Source of the DNA: an uncultured Lachnospiraceae bacterium
GTDB taxonomy: Bacteria; Bacillota; Clostridia; Lachnospirales; Lachnospiraceae
Length of the DNA stretch: 6,940 bases
Assembly (NCBI GenBank): GCA_900313435.1
Contig: OMRF01000363.1
Location: 1 to 6,940 of the forward strand
Direction: 5' to 3'
How positions within the stretch are numbered: position 1 is the first letter of the stretch; each line of letters opens with the position of its first letter. The notes under the pieces were generated by a model. It ran no database searches, was not told where the DNA came from, and was given only the letters and a program-made list of their open reading frames with translations. Positions 1 to 6,242 of this stretch are shown one piece after another. The position numbers and the translations under genes are program-made.

Positions 1-334
1 AAAAGCGGCAGAGAGGTTAAATGAGTTAGTAACTGCGCCTTCATTTGATCTTACTTCACTCGGACCCCTGGCTCTTTCAAAGGTAACACATGTACTTATG
101 GAAGCAGGCTTTTCTGAGAGCGCGTACGATCTTCTCTTTATGCTTTCGGAAAAGGAAGGACCTTATCCGCCTGAGTACCTCACCGCGATAGGCGGCTTCA
201 TAGTGAAGTATATTCTTGGGATAAGCTTCGAGGACGGGAAGGTTCAAAAAAATCCCATTCAAAAAGGCCGCCTTAAAAACATAAGCGGCCATTTCATCTC
301 TCCCGACGGGACTGATATCGTGATAGGTGACTGA
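1..334 (+). CDS. C-terminal fragment of a larger protein, possibly an (alpha/alpha)6-barrel glycoside hydrolase
   Basis: The frame starting at base 2 is open from the window edge to a TGA at 332-334, giving about 110 residues of a protein whose start lies outside. The first ATG (98-100) has no convincing ribosome binding site and the upstream codons look like ordinary coding sequence, so this is a truncated 3' end, not a small gene. The visible part has a helical stretch (AGFSESAYDLLF, then YLTAIGGFIVKYILGI) followed by a short, probably beta-rich tail (GHFISPDGTDIVI). Final helices followed by a small beta segment with a 'G.y.sp.G.i.v' pattern recall the ends of six-hairpin glycosidases such as GH78-type rhamnosidases, although the spacing between the helices is shorter than I expect for GH78. 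A polysaccharide-degrading role would suit a pectin or uronate locus, but that is inference. The coding call is fairly safe; the product is a weak guess. It converges on the uronate operon. Confidence 0.6.
   Translation, partial: KAAERLNELVTAPSFDLTSLGPLALSKVTHVLMEAGFSESAYDLLFMLSEKEGPYPPEYLTAIGGFIVKYILGISFEDGKVQKNPIQKGRLKNISGHFISPDGTDIVIGD
261..290 (-). terminator. Intrinsic terminator of the uronate operon, inside the convergent gene
   Basis: Read on the minus strand, the sequence forms GGCCGCTTA, a TGTTTT loop, then TAA-G-GCGGCC, directly followed by TTTTT (265-261). The stem has six G/C pairs plus three A/T pairs with one bulged G. A G/C-rich stem running straight into a T tract is the classic rho-independent form. 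A second T run (TTTTTTT) follows about 10 nt later. The hairpin begins 56 nt past the stop codon of the aldo/keto reductase gene, the expected place for the operon end, and is embedded in codons 15-24 before the stop of the plus-strand gene. On the plus strand the hairpin is followed by ATTTC, so it should act mainly on minus-strand transcripts. Confidence 0.65.
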
Positions 335-345
335 CAGTTCTTTTG

Positions 346-1434
346 TCAGAACACTTCTTTGATCTCCTTCATTTTTTCTGAGATATTTATGTGCTGGGGG
401 CAGATCTCCTCGCACTTTTTGCAGGCGATGCAGTCAGCTGCAACGGAACCCTTTTTCTTCAGAGCTTCGTAGGCTTTTTCTGAATCCTCAAATTCCCCCG
501 TGGTCATTCTCTTATTGTATACGGAAAAGATATCGGGGATAGGGAGCTTCTTAGGACAGCCGTCCGTGCAGTAGCGGCAGGCTGTACAGGGGATCTCCTT
601 TGACTCGGCAAAGACCTTCTGGGCTTCGTTTATGGCCTCCCGTTCCTCATTTGTAAGCGGAGCGAAATCGCTCATGAAGGAGGTGTTGTCGTCCACCTGC
701 TGAAGCGTCGACATACCGGAGAGCACTGAAAGAAGACCGTCCAAAGAGGCTGCGAAGCGGATAGCCCATGAAGCATAGGAGACATTGGGATTTACCTTGT
801 CAAAAAGGGCCTTTACCGCCTTCGGAGGATCCGCCAGCTTTCCGCCCTTTACAGGCTCCATTATCACAAGCTCTTTGTTGTATTTCCTGACTACCTCATA
901 ATTCTTGCGCCCCTGAACACCGGGGTTTTCCCAGTCAGCGTAATTGATCTGAAGCTGGACGAATTCCACTTCGGGATGGGTGGAGAGGATCTCATCAAGG
1001 ACCTTTGGACCTCCGTGGAACGAGAAGCCCATATGTTTTATCTTCCCCTCCTCCTTTCTCTTCCTTACAAAATCCCAGAGCTCGAAGCGCTCATATTTTT
1101 TGTAATTCGAATCGTTCAGAAAGTGAAGAAGATAATAATCAATATAATCTGTCTTCATACGCTTCAGGCTCTCGTAGAACTCGTTTTCCGCCATTTTTTT
1201 TGTGGGGACCACGGGGGCGAAGAGCTTTGTCGCGATAGTAAAGGATTCTCTGTCGTGCCTTGCGAAAAGCGCTTTCTGGGCGGCGACTTCAGAACCCGGA
1301 TAGATGTGGGCAGTATCAAAATATGTGAAGCCGCGGTCCAGAAACATATCTACCATCTCGCAGGTTTGCTTTATGTCGATGGAGAGTCCCTTTCTTGGAA
1401 GGCGCATAAGCCCGAAGCCAAGTTTTCCCTTCAT
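346..1434 (-). CDS. Aldo/keto reductase with C-terminal 2[4Fe-4S] ferredoxin domain
   Basis: This 362-residue protein joins an aldo/keto reductase barrel (about residues 1-265) to a ferredoxin-like tail (about 280-350). The AKR catalytic tetrad is intact: D40 (FDTAHIY), Y45, K70 (IATKLF) and H104 (YYLLHF). The tail carries two CxxCxxCxxxCP motifs, C283/C286/C289/C293 and C335/C338/C341/C345, the standard ligands for two [4Fe-4S] clusters. This matches the COG1453-type predicted oxidoreductases common in anaerobes, whose substrates are mostly unassigned. No signal peptide or membrane segment is visible, so it should be cytosolic. The ATG at 1434 follows AGGAGG (1445-1440) at 5 nt. It lies 26 nt downstream of kdgK and ahead of a good terminator, so it is probably the last gene of the operon. 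Nicotinamide-dependent carbonyl reduction, or alcohol oxidation coupled to ferredoxin, is inferred from the domains. The substrate is unknown; a uronate-derived aldehyde or keto acid is only a contextual guess. Confidence 0.92.
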   Translation of the reverse strand: MKGKLGFGLMRLPRKGLSIDIKQTCEMVDMFLDRGFTYFDTAHIYPGSEVAAQKALFARHDRESFTIATKLFAPVVPTKKMAENEFYESLKRMKTDYIDYYLLHFLNDSNYKKYERFELWDFVRKRKEEGKIKHMGFSFHGGPKVLDEILSTHPEVEFVQLQINYADWENPGVQGRKNYEVVRKYNKELVIMEPVKGGKLADPPKAVKALFDKVNPNVSYASWAIRFAASLDGLLSVLSGMSTLQQVDDNTSFMSDFAPLTNEEREAINEAQKVFAESKEIPCTACRYCTDGCPKKLPIPDIFSVYNKRMTTGEFEDSEKAYEALKKKGSVAADCIACKKCEEICPQHINISEKMKEIKEVF

Positions 1435-1460
1435 TTTGCCCTCCTATGAGATCGTTATTA

Positions 1461-2558
1461 TTATCTTTGAACCCTGGCGCCGGCTCCGCCCATGATTGCT
1501 TCGACCTCGCCCTTATCTGCCATTGTTGTATCGCCGGGTGTGGTCATGGCAAGAGCACCGTGTGCTGCACCATAGTTTACGGCCTTCTCGGGATCGCCTG
1601 TCGTCATAAGTCCGTAGACAAGACCTGAAGCGAAGGAGTCGCCGCCGCCTACACGATCCATGATCTCAAGACCGTCATACTGGGCAGCCTTGTATATCTC
1701 GCCGTCAGCGTAGCACAGTGCCGACCAGTCATTGTTTGTAGCGGTGTGGACCGTGCGAAGGGTAGTAGCTATGACCTTGAAATTGGGATAGGCCGCTGCT
1801 GCGTTCTTCATCATTGCCTTGTAGCCGTCCACATTAAGCTTCTTGAGATCGTCGCCCTGACCCTCGATCTCAAGACCCAGGCAGGCTGTAAAGTCTTCCT
1901 CGTTTCCTATCATCACGTCGATATAAGGAGCGATCTCCTTGTTTACCTCCCTGGCTTTTTCAAGACCGCCGATAGCGGACCACATGGAAGGACGGTAATT
2001 GAGGTCGTAAGAAACTATAGTGCCATATTTCTTTGCCGTTTTGATGGCAGCGATGACGGTCTGGCAGGACTGCTCCGAAAGAGCGGCATAGATGCCTCCG
2101 GTGTGGAGCCATCTGACCCCCTGCTCTCCGAAGATCTTTTCAAAATCAAAGTCCTCAGGAGTAGCCTGTGATATAGCGGTATTCGCACGGTCTGAGCAGC
2201 CCTTTGCGCCGCGGATGCCGTAGCCTCTTTCGGTGAAATTGATACCGTTCCTGCAGACACGGCCGATGCCGTCTGTCTTTTTCATGAATATGAAGTCTGT
2301 ACTGACGCCACCCTGTTCGATGAAGTCTATCATAAGCTTTCCGACTTCATTGTCAGCGAAGGCTGTGATCACAGCTGTGTTCATTCCGAAGCACTTGTGG
2401 AGGCCGCGGATCACGTTGTATTCTCCACCGCCTTCCCAGGCTCTGAAGGAGCGGGCTGTCCTTATCCTGCCTTCACCGGGATCGAGGCGGAGCATTACCT
2501 CGCCAAGCGAGGCTGCGTCATATTTGTAGGTGCCTTCTTTTTTGAGATTAAGATCCAT
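1461..2558 (-). CDS. kdgK: 2-keto-3-deoxygluconate kinase (PfkB family)
   Basis: The enzyme phosphorylates 2-keto-3-deoxygluconate with ATP to KDPG, the step between UxaA and KdgA. At 365 residues it has the PfkB/ribokinase fold marks: a glycine-rich substrate-side motif (WEGGGEYNV, 41-49), the YDLNYRP segment (184-190, with D185, N187 and R189) typical of KDG kinases, the IGNEEDF stretch (217-223), and the C-terminal signature DRVGGGDSFASG (301-312) whose D307 is the expected catalytic base. The usual family motif is GAGD; here it is GGGD. It is longer than typical KDG kinases of about 310-340 residues, through a leader of about 14 residues and an insertion near 228-250. The start at 2558 is supported by AGGAGG (2570-2565) 6 nt upstream. 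It begins 16 nt after kdgA, in the same operon. A related sugar-acid kinase activity cannot be excluded, but kdgA next door makes KDG the likely substrate. Confidence 0.9.
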   Translation of the reverse strand: MDLNLKKEGTYKYDAASLGEVMLRLDPGEGRIRTARSFRAWEGGGEYNVIRGLHKCFGMNTAVITAFADNEVGKLMIDFIEQGGVSTDFIFMKKTDGIGRVCRNGINFTERGYGIRGAKGCSDRANTAISQATPEDFDFEKIFGEQGVRWLHTGGIYAALSEQSCQTVIAAIKTAKKYGTIVSYDLNYRPSMWSAIGGLEKAREVNKEIAPYIDVMIGNEEDFTACLGLEIEGQGDDLKKLNVDGYKAMMKNAAAAYPNFKVIATTLRTVHTATNNDWSALCYADGEIYKAAQYDGLEIMDRVGGGDSFASGLVYGLMTTGDPEKAVNYGAAHGALAMTTPGDTTMADKGEVEAIMGGAGARVQR

Positions 2559-2574
2559 TATCTTCCTCCTTCAA

Positions 2575-3219
2575 TTACTTATGATACTGCTTTACGATGT
2601 CAGCTGCTTCCTTTGCCATCTTTTCGATCTCAGAGAATTTTCCTTCACTGACGAGATCTTTCTTTACCACCCAGGTTCCGCCGCAGCAGACGATCTTGTC
2701 ATATGAAAGATAATCAGCCAGGTTTTTTGCGTTTACGCCGCCTGTGGGCATGTACTTCACATTTGTATAAGGACCCGCCAAAGCCTTGATCATGGGAAGA
2801 CCGCCGTTTGCTTCTGCCGGGAAGAATTTTACGAAAGTAAGACCAAGGTCAAGAGCCGCCTCTATTTCCGTAGCGGTAGCGATCCCGGGGCTCATGGGAT
2901 AGCCCTTGTCAAGGACATGCTTTACAACTTTCGGATTAAGGCCGGGTGCCACTATGAATTCAGCGCCCGCATCGATGGCACGGTCAGCCTGCTCTGTGGT
3001 GAGGACTGTGCCTGCGCCTACCAGCATGTCGGGGAATTCCTTCTTCAGGATCTTTATCGTGTCGACAGCAGCAGCGGTCCTGAAGGTAACTTCAGCAGCG
3101 GGAAGCCCGCCCTTCATCAGGGCATCTCCCATGGGAGATGCGTCCTTTGCGTCATCAAGTGCGATGACAGGGATCACGCCGATCTTATAAAATCTCTCTT
3201 CAAGCTCTTTGTTTGTCAT
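2575..3219 (-). CDS. kdgA: 2-keto-3-deoxy-6-phosphogluconate (KDPG) aldolase
   Basis: This class I aldolase splits KDPG into pyruvate and glyceraldehyde 3-phosphate, the last step of the pathway. The 214-residue length is normal for the Eda/KdgA family. Key residues are visible: E43 and R47 in AEVTFRT (the general acid/base and substrate-contact region), GAGTVL (68-73), the Schiff-base lysine K131 in FVKFFPAE, and the phosphate-binding PTGGV (158-162). The ATG at 3219 is preceded by AGGAGG (3232-3227) at 7 nt spacing. It starts 21 nt after the uxaA stop and ends 16 nt before kdgK. Such aldolases may also split 4-hydroxy-2-oxoglutarate (KHG) or KDPGal, but between uxaA and kdgK the KDPG role is clear. 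Codons 27-33 contain a perfect 20-bp palindrome, listed separately. Confidence 0.95.
   Translation of the reverse strand: MTNKELEERFYKIGVIPVIALDDAKDASPMGDALMKGGLPAAEVTFRTAAAVDTIKILKKEFPDMLVGAGTVLTTEQADRAIDAGAEFIVAPGLNPKVVKHVLDKGYPMSPGIATATEIEAALDLGLTFVKFFPAEANGGLPMIKALAGPYTNVKYMPTGGVNAKNLADYLSYDKIVCCGGTWVVKKDLVSEGKFSEIEKMAKEAADIVKQYHK
3122..3141. repeat. Perfect 20-bp palindrome inside kdgA
   Basis: The sequence is the half-site GCATCTCCCA followed immediately by its exact reverse complement, with no spacer or mismatch. It spans kdgA codons 27-33 (A-S-P-M-G-D-A). In the kdgA transcript it could fold into an 8-bp stem with a CATG loop; as DNA it is a fully symmetric dyad of operator-like size. 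The next 30 bp hold a weaker inverted repeat (GTCATC at 3151-3156 with GATGAC at 3163-3168), a size expected by chance. The palindrome is certain from the sequence; any function is not. Confidence 0.9.
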
Positions 3220-3240
3220 TTGTTTTCCTCCTCATAAAAT

Positions 3241-4722
3241 TTATAAAACAACACCGTCTTTTAATATCGATATCTCTCTGAAGCCATGCTCCTCAGCCTT
3301 TGTAAGCTTTCCCGAGGCAACTTCCATAACATAGTCGAGAAGCCTCTCGCCTGCTTCACTTACCGTTTCCTTTCCCTCCGCTATGGATCCGCAGTTAAAG
3401 TCTATCCATGCGTTCTTCTTTTCAAAGAGCGCTGTATTCGTGGAAAGCTTCACCGTGGGAGCCGGAGCGCCGAAGGGAGTGCCGCGTCCTGTCGTAAAGA
3501 GGATGATGTGGGCGCCGGCGGCGGTAAGGTTCGTCGCTGAAACGAGGTCGTTGCCGGGACCTGACAAAAGGTTTAACCCTTTCTTTTCTACGCGGCAGGC
3601 ATATTCCTTTACATCTACGATCTGGGCAGTTCCGCCCTTCTGGACGCAGCCTAAGGACTTGTCCTCCAATGTCGTGATCCCGCCCGCCTTGTTGCCGGGT
3701 GAGGGATTTTCATATACCACCTGACCATGGGAGGTGAAATAAGCTTTAAAATTATTTGCCATGTCGGCGGCTTTTTTGAATACGCTCTCATCAACAGCCC
3801 TGTCAAAGAGAGCTTTTTCCGCGCCGAACATCTCGGGGACCTCCGTGAGTATCGTGGTCCCGCCCAGTCCGATGAGACGGTCGGAGAAGCTGCCGACAGT
3901 GGGGTTTGCGGTGATGCCGGAAAGTCCGTCCGAACCGCCGCACTTCATTCCGATGACGAGCTCTGAAGCGGGGAGGGGCTTTCGTTCAAATTTTCCCGCA
4001 TAGGAAGAAAGCTCTTCAAGAAGTTTTCTTCCGTCGGAAAACTCGTCCTCAACTTCCTGACACACAAGGAACTTCACACGATCTGAATTCCAGGAGCCGA
4101 GGGCCTCCTGAAACATTGATAATGTGAGATTCTCACAGCCTAAAGCAAGGACCAGAACGGCTCCTGCGTTTGGATGATCCACAAGTCCCGTAAGTACTTT
4201 TTTTGTAGTGGCAAGGTCATCCCCCATCTGCGAGCAACCGAAGGGGTGGGGGAAGGTGTAGAGCCCGGTGACAGAACCCTTTACAAGATCCTGATTGTCG
4301 CGCACCATCTTTTCCGCCACAGAGTTTACGCAGCCCACCAAAGGTATGATCCAGATGTCGTTTCGTACCGCGGCGCGTCCGTCCTCGCGGACAAAGCCCT
4401 GAAAGGTCCTTTCAGAGGTTTTGATAGCGGGATAGGTCATATGGTCATAGGTATAATCACTCTGCTCAGAAAGGTTTGTCTTGGCGTTATGGGTATGGAC
4501 CCATTTTCCGGCCTTTATGGCTTCCTTCGCGCTTGCGATGGGAAAACCGTATTTTATTACGTTTTCACCTGCATTGATATCAGAGAGTGCTATTTTATGA
4601 CCTCTTTGTATATCATCAAGGGCAGTGACCTGCATGCCGGATACCGAAAGGCTCTCGCCCTCCTTAATGTCATCAAGGGCAACAGCCACATTATCATTAT
4701 CATTAATCCTAAGAAGCTTCAT
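3241..4722 (-). CDS. uxaA: Altronate dehydratase
   Basis: UxaA removes water from D-altronate to give 2-keto-3-deoxygluconate, using a divalent metal, in the cytosol. The 493-residue length matches the full-length fused family form. An N-terminal SAF-like domain (about 1-95) carries the HTHN motif (76-79). The large dehydratase domain follows, with GFVREDGRAAVRN (109-121), GCSQ (162-165), LGCEN (194-198), the hallmark MKCGGSDGLSGITANP (259-274) and FTTGRGTPFG (409-418). The related galactarate dehydratase (GarD) shares this layout, but the flanking tagaturonate reductase and uronate isomerase genes argue for altronate. The ATG at 4722 has GGAGG (4733-4729) 6 nt upstream. It starts 16 nt after uxaB and is followed by kdgA after 21 nt, so it is mid-operon. 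Nothing is missing or broken. Confidence 0.94.
   Translation of the reverse strand: MKLLRINDNDNVAVALDDIKEGESLSVSGMQVTALDDIQRGHKIALSDINAGENVIKYGFPIASAKEAIKAGKWVHTHNAKTNLSEQSDYTYDHMTYPAIKTSERTFQGFVREDGRAAVRNDIWIIPLVGCVNSVAEKMVRDNQDLVKGSVTGLYTFPHPFGCSQMGDDLATTKKVLTGLVDHPNAGAVLVLALGCENLTLSMFQEALGSWNSDRVKFLVCQEVEDEFSDGRKLLEELSSYAGKFERKPLPASELVIGMKCGGSDGLSGITANPTVGSFSDRLIGLGGTTILTEVPEMFGAEKALFDRAVDESVFKKAADMANNFKAYFTSHGQVVYENPSPGNKAGGITTLEDKSLGCVQKGGTAQIVDVKEYACRVEKKGLNLLSGPGNDLVSATNLTAAGAHIILFTTGRGTPFGAPAPTVKLSTNTALFEKKNAWIDFNCGSIAEGKETVSEAGERLLDYVMEVASGKLTKAEEHGFREISILKDGVVL
4399..4415. repeat. 17-bp inverted repeat inside uxaA
   Basis: CTGAAAGG, one T, then CCTTTCAG: two perfect 8-bp arms around a single central base, within uxaA codons 103-108 (S-E-R-T-F-Q). 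Its sequence is unrelated to the palindrome in kdgA. By a rough estimate, a dyad of this size arises in about one in ten random windows this long, so it may be accidental. No function can be assigned. Confidence 0.5.
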
Positions 4723-4738
4723 ATCAATCCTCCGCCAC

Positions 4739-6223
4739 TTATGCGATGACTTCTTTCATGGCTTCATAGATGCCTTTTGAGTCGATCGCATGAAGGTATT
4801 TCTTTACTTCATCCGAAAAGCCGGGAAGGTTCTTAAGAGAGTCATCCCAGAAGGCCTCATTGTCGATCACCGCATCACAAAGGGTATCAAGGTCGTCATC
4901 CTTGTGGTCAAAGTAGAAGTCTAAAACGAAATCATCGTCCTTGATCTCGTAGGAGTCGCCGTTTGGACGCTTTGCCTTAAGGCAGTTTTCGCCCTTCTCT
5001 GTGCCGTTGTGATAGAACATGATGTAGGCGGCAAAGGAGAAAGCGAGGCAGGGCGCAATCGAGCCGTTCTTCCTCTTTGCGTATTCAAGGAGGGAGGGCA
5101 TACAGCGGGCCTTCCACTTTGAGGTGGAATTCAAAGATATCGAAAGCAGCAGATGATCCACGAAGGGATTGTTGAAGCGGCTTGTGACATCGGAAGCAAA
5201 CTGCATGAGGTCATCCTTCGGAAGATCGAGGGTAGGTATTACCTCATCATACAGGGTCTTGTTCATAAAGCCGTGGATCACCTCGTCAGTCATGCAGTCG
5301 CGGACGATATTCTGTCCGGCAAGATAGGCCGCCATGATGAAGGAAGTGTGAGCGCCGTTTAAGATACGGACCTTTCTCTGTTTGTAAGGCTTTACATCCG
5401 GTACAACGATAATGGGAAGACCGGCCTTTTCAACAGGAAATTCGTCCTTGATGGAGTCGGGACCTTCAATTACCCAGAAACCGAAGACCTCGCCCACATC
5501 GAGGAGGTTGTCCTTGTAACCAAGCTCCTCACAGAGAGCGTCAGCTTCATTTCTGGGATAGCCCGGAACGATCCTGTCAACAAGGGTCGAGCAGAAGATA
5601 TTTTCTTTTTCAACCCAGTCTTTGAAATCATCCTCAAGTCCCCAGAGCTCAATATATTTTTCAACGCACTTTTTCAGTTCCGCGCCGTTCTGGTCGATGA
5701 GCTCGCAGGAAAGTATGATGAAACCGGGAAGCGAGTTCTTGAACCTTCTGTAGAGGAAGGCAGTGAGCTTTCCGGGGAAGGAAGCGGGGGGCGCGTCATC
5801 CTTCTTGCAGGAAGGATCAAAGGCGATCCCGGCCTCCGTGGTATTTGAAACTATGAAGCGAAGATCCTTATTGTCGGCGCAGGACATAAGGGATTCAAAA
5901 TCCTCGTAGGGATTGAGACAGCGGGAGATACAGGAGACGACCCGCCTCCTGTCTACCTTCTGACCATTTTCAGAGCCTCTGAGGAAGAGGGTGTAGAGGC
6001 CCTGCTGGTCATTTATCATGGGAGCGAGTCCCTGTCCGATGGGCTGTGTTACCACAACCTTGGAATTGAAGCCTGCCTTTTCATTCAGCAGGTCTATAAA
6101 GCAATCTACAAAAGCGCGGAGGAAATTTCCTTCTCCGAACTGAAGGACTCTTTCAGGCGCATCCTTTAAGATATAACCTTCATATCCTTTTTCTTCGAGT
6201 GTCTTGTAGCTTAATAATTCCAT
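4739..6223 (-). CDS. uxaB: Tagaturonate reductase (altronate oxidoreductase)
   Basis: UxaB reduces D-tagaturonate to D-altronate with NADH. It belongs to the polyol-specific long-chain dehydrogenase (mannitol dehydrogenase) family, and its 494 residues fit. Motifs resembling E. coli UxaB are FGEGNFLRAFVD (29-40, nucleotide-binding region), SNTTEAGI (126-133), CELID (173-177), STLVDRIVPGYPR (212-224) and KPYKQRKVRILNGAHT (278-293). The last contains the family catalytic pattern Lys-x4-Asn-x2-His as K284, N289 and H292. UxuB, the fructuronate reductase, is the related alternative, but the UxaB-like N-terminus and the adjacent uxaA make tagaturonate the better call. The ATG at 6223 follows AAGGAGG (6238-6232) at 8 nt, 19 nt after the uxaC stop. 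The mid-protein region near residues 260-285 lacks any sign of frameshift. Confidence 0.94.
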   Translation of the reverse strand: MELLSYKTLEEKGYEGYILKDAPERVLQFGEGNFLRAFVDCFIDLLNEKAGFNSKVVVTQPIGQGLAPMINDQQGLYTLFLRGSENGQKVDRRRVVSCISRCLNPYEDFESLMSCADNKDLRFIVSNTTEAGIAFDPSCKKDDAPPASFPGKLTAFLYRRFKNSLPGFIILSCELIDQNGAELKKCVEKYIELWGLEDDFKDWVEKENIFCSTLVDRIVPGYPRNEADALCEELGYKDNLLDVGEVFGFWVIEGPDSIKDEFPVEKAGLPIIVVPDVKPYKQRKVRILNGAHTSFIMAAYLAGQNIVRDCMTDEVIHGFMNKTLYDEVIPTLDLPKDDLMQFASDVTSRFNNPFVDHLLLSISLNSTSKWKARCMPSLLEYAKRKNGSIAPCLAFSFAAYIMFYHNGTEKGENCLKAKRPNGDSYEIKDDDFVLDFYFDHKDDDLDTLCDAVIDNEAFWDDSLKNLPGFSDEVKKYLHAIDSKGIYEAMKEVIA

Positions 6224-6242
6224 TTATTAATCCTCCTTATGA

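Noticed and set aside
98..334. ATG at 98 as start of a small 78-residue gene
   Set aside because: The same frame is open with sensible codons from base 2, and there is no Shine-Dalgarno before the ATG. A truncated larger gene is more likely.
77..415. Minus-strand ORF of 112 residues spanning the convergent junction
   Set aside because: It overlaps the open plus-strand frame and the 3' end of the aldo/keto reductase gene in another frame, has no recognisable motif and runs across the terminator hairpin. It is a shadow frame.
976..1449. Plus-strand ORF of 157 residues opposite the aldo/keto reductase
   Set aside because: It is fully antisense to a well-supported gene, has low-complexity hydrophobic content without family motifs and lacks a good ribosome binding site.
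1746..2171. Plus-strand ORF of 141 residues opposite kdgK
   Set aside because: It is antisense to conserved kinase motifs with no recognisable protein features of its own.
4174..4749. Plus-strand ORF of 191 residues opposite uxaA, the longest antisense frame
   Set aside because: It is almost entirely opposite the conserved N-terminal half of uxaA. The translation shows no known family pattern and its openness is explained by codon use on the other strand.
5112..5129. Inverted repeat TTCCAC / GTGGAA inside uxaB
   Set aside because: Stems of 6 bp with short loops are expected about ten times by chance in a window this size, and nothing about its position is special.
6120..6131. 12-bp palindrome AGGAAATTTCCT inside uxaB
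   Set aside because: One or two palindromes of this length are expected by chance in about 7 kb.
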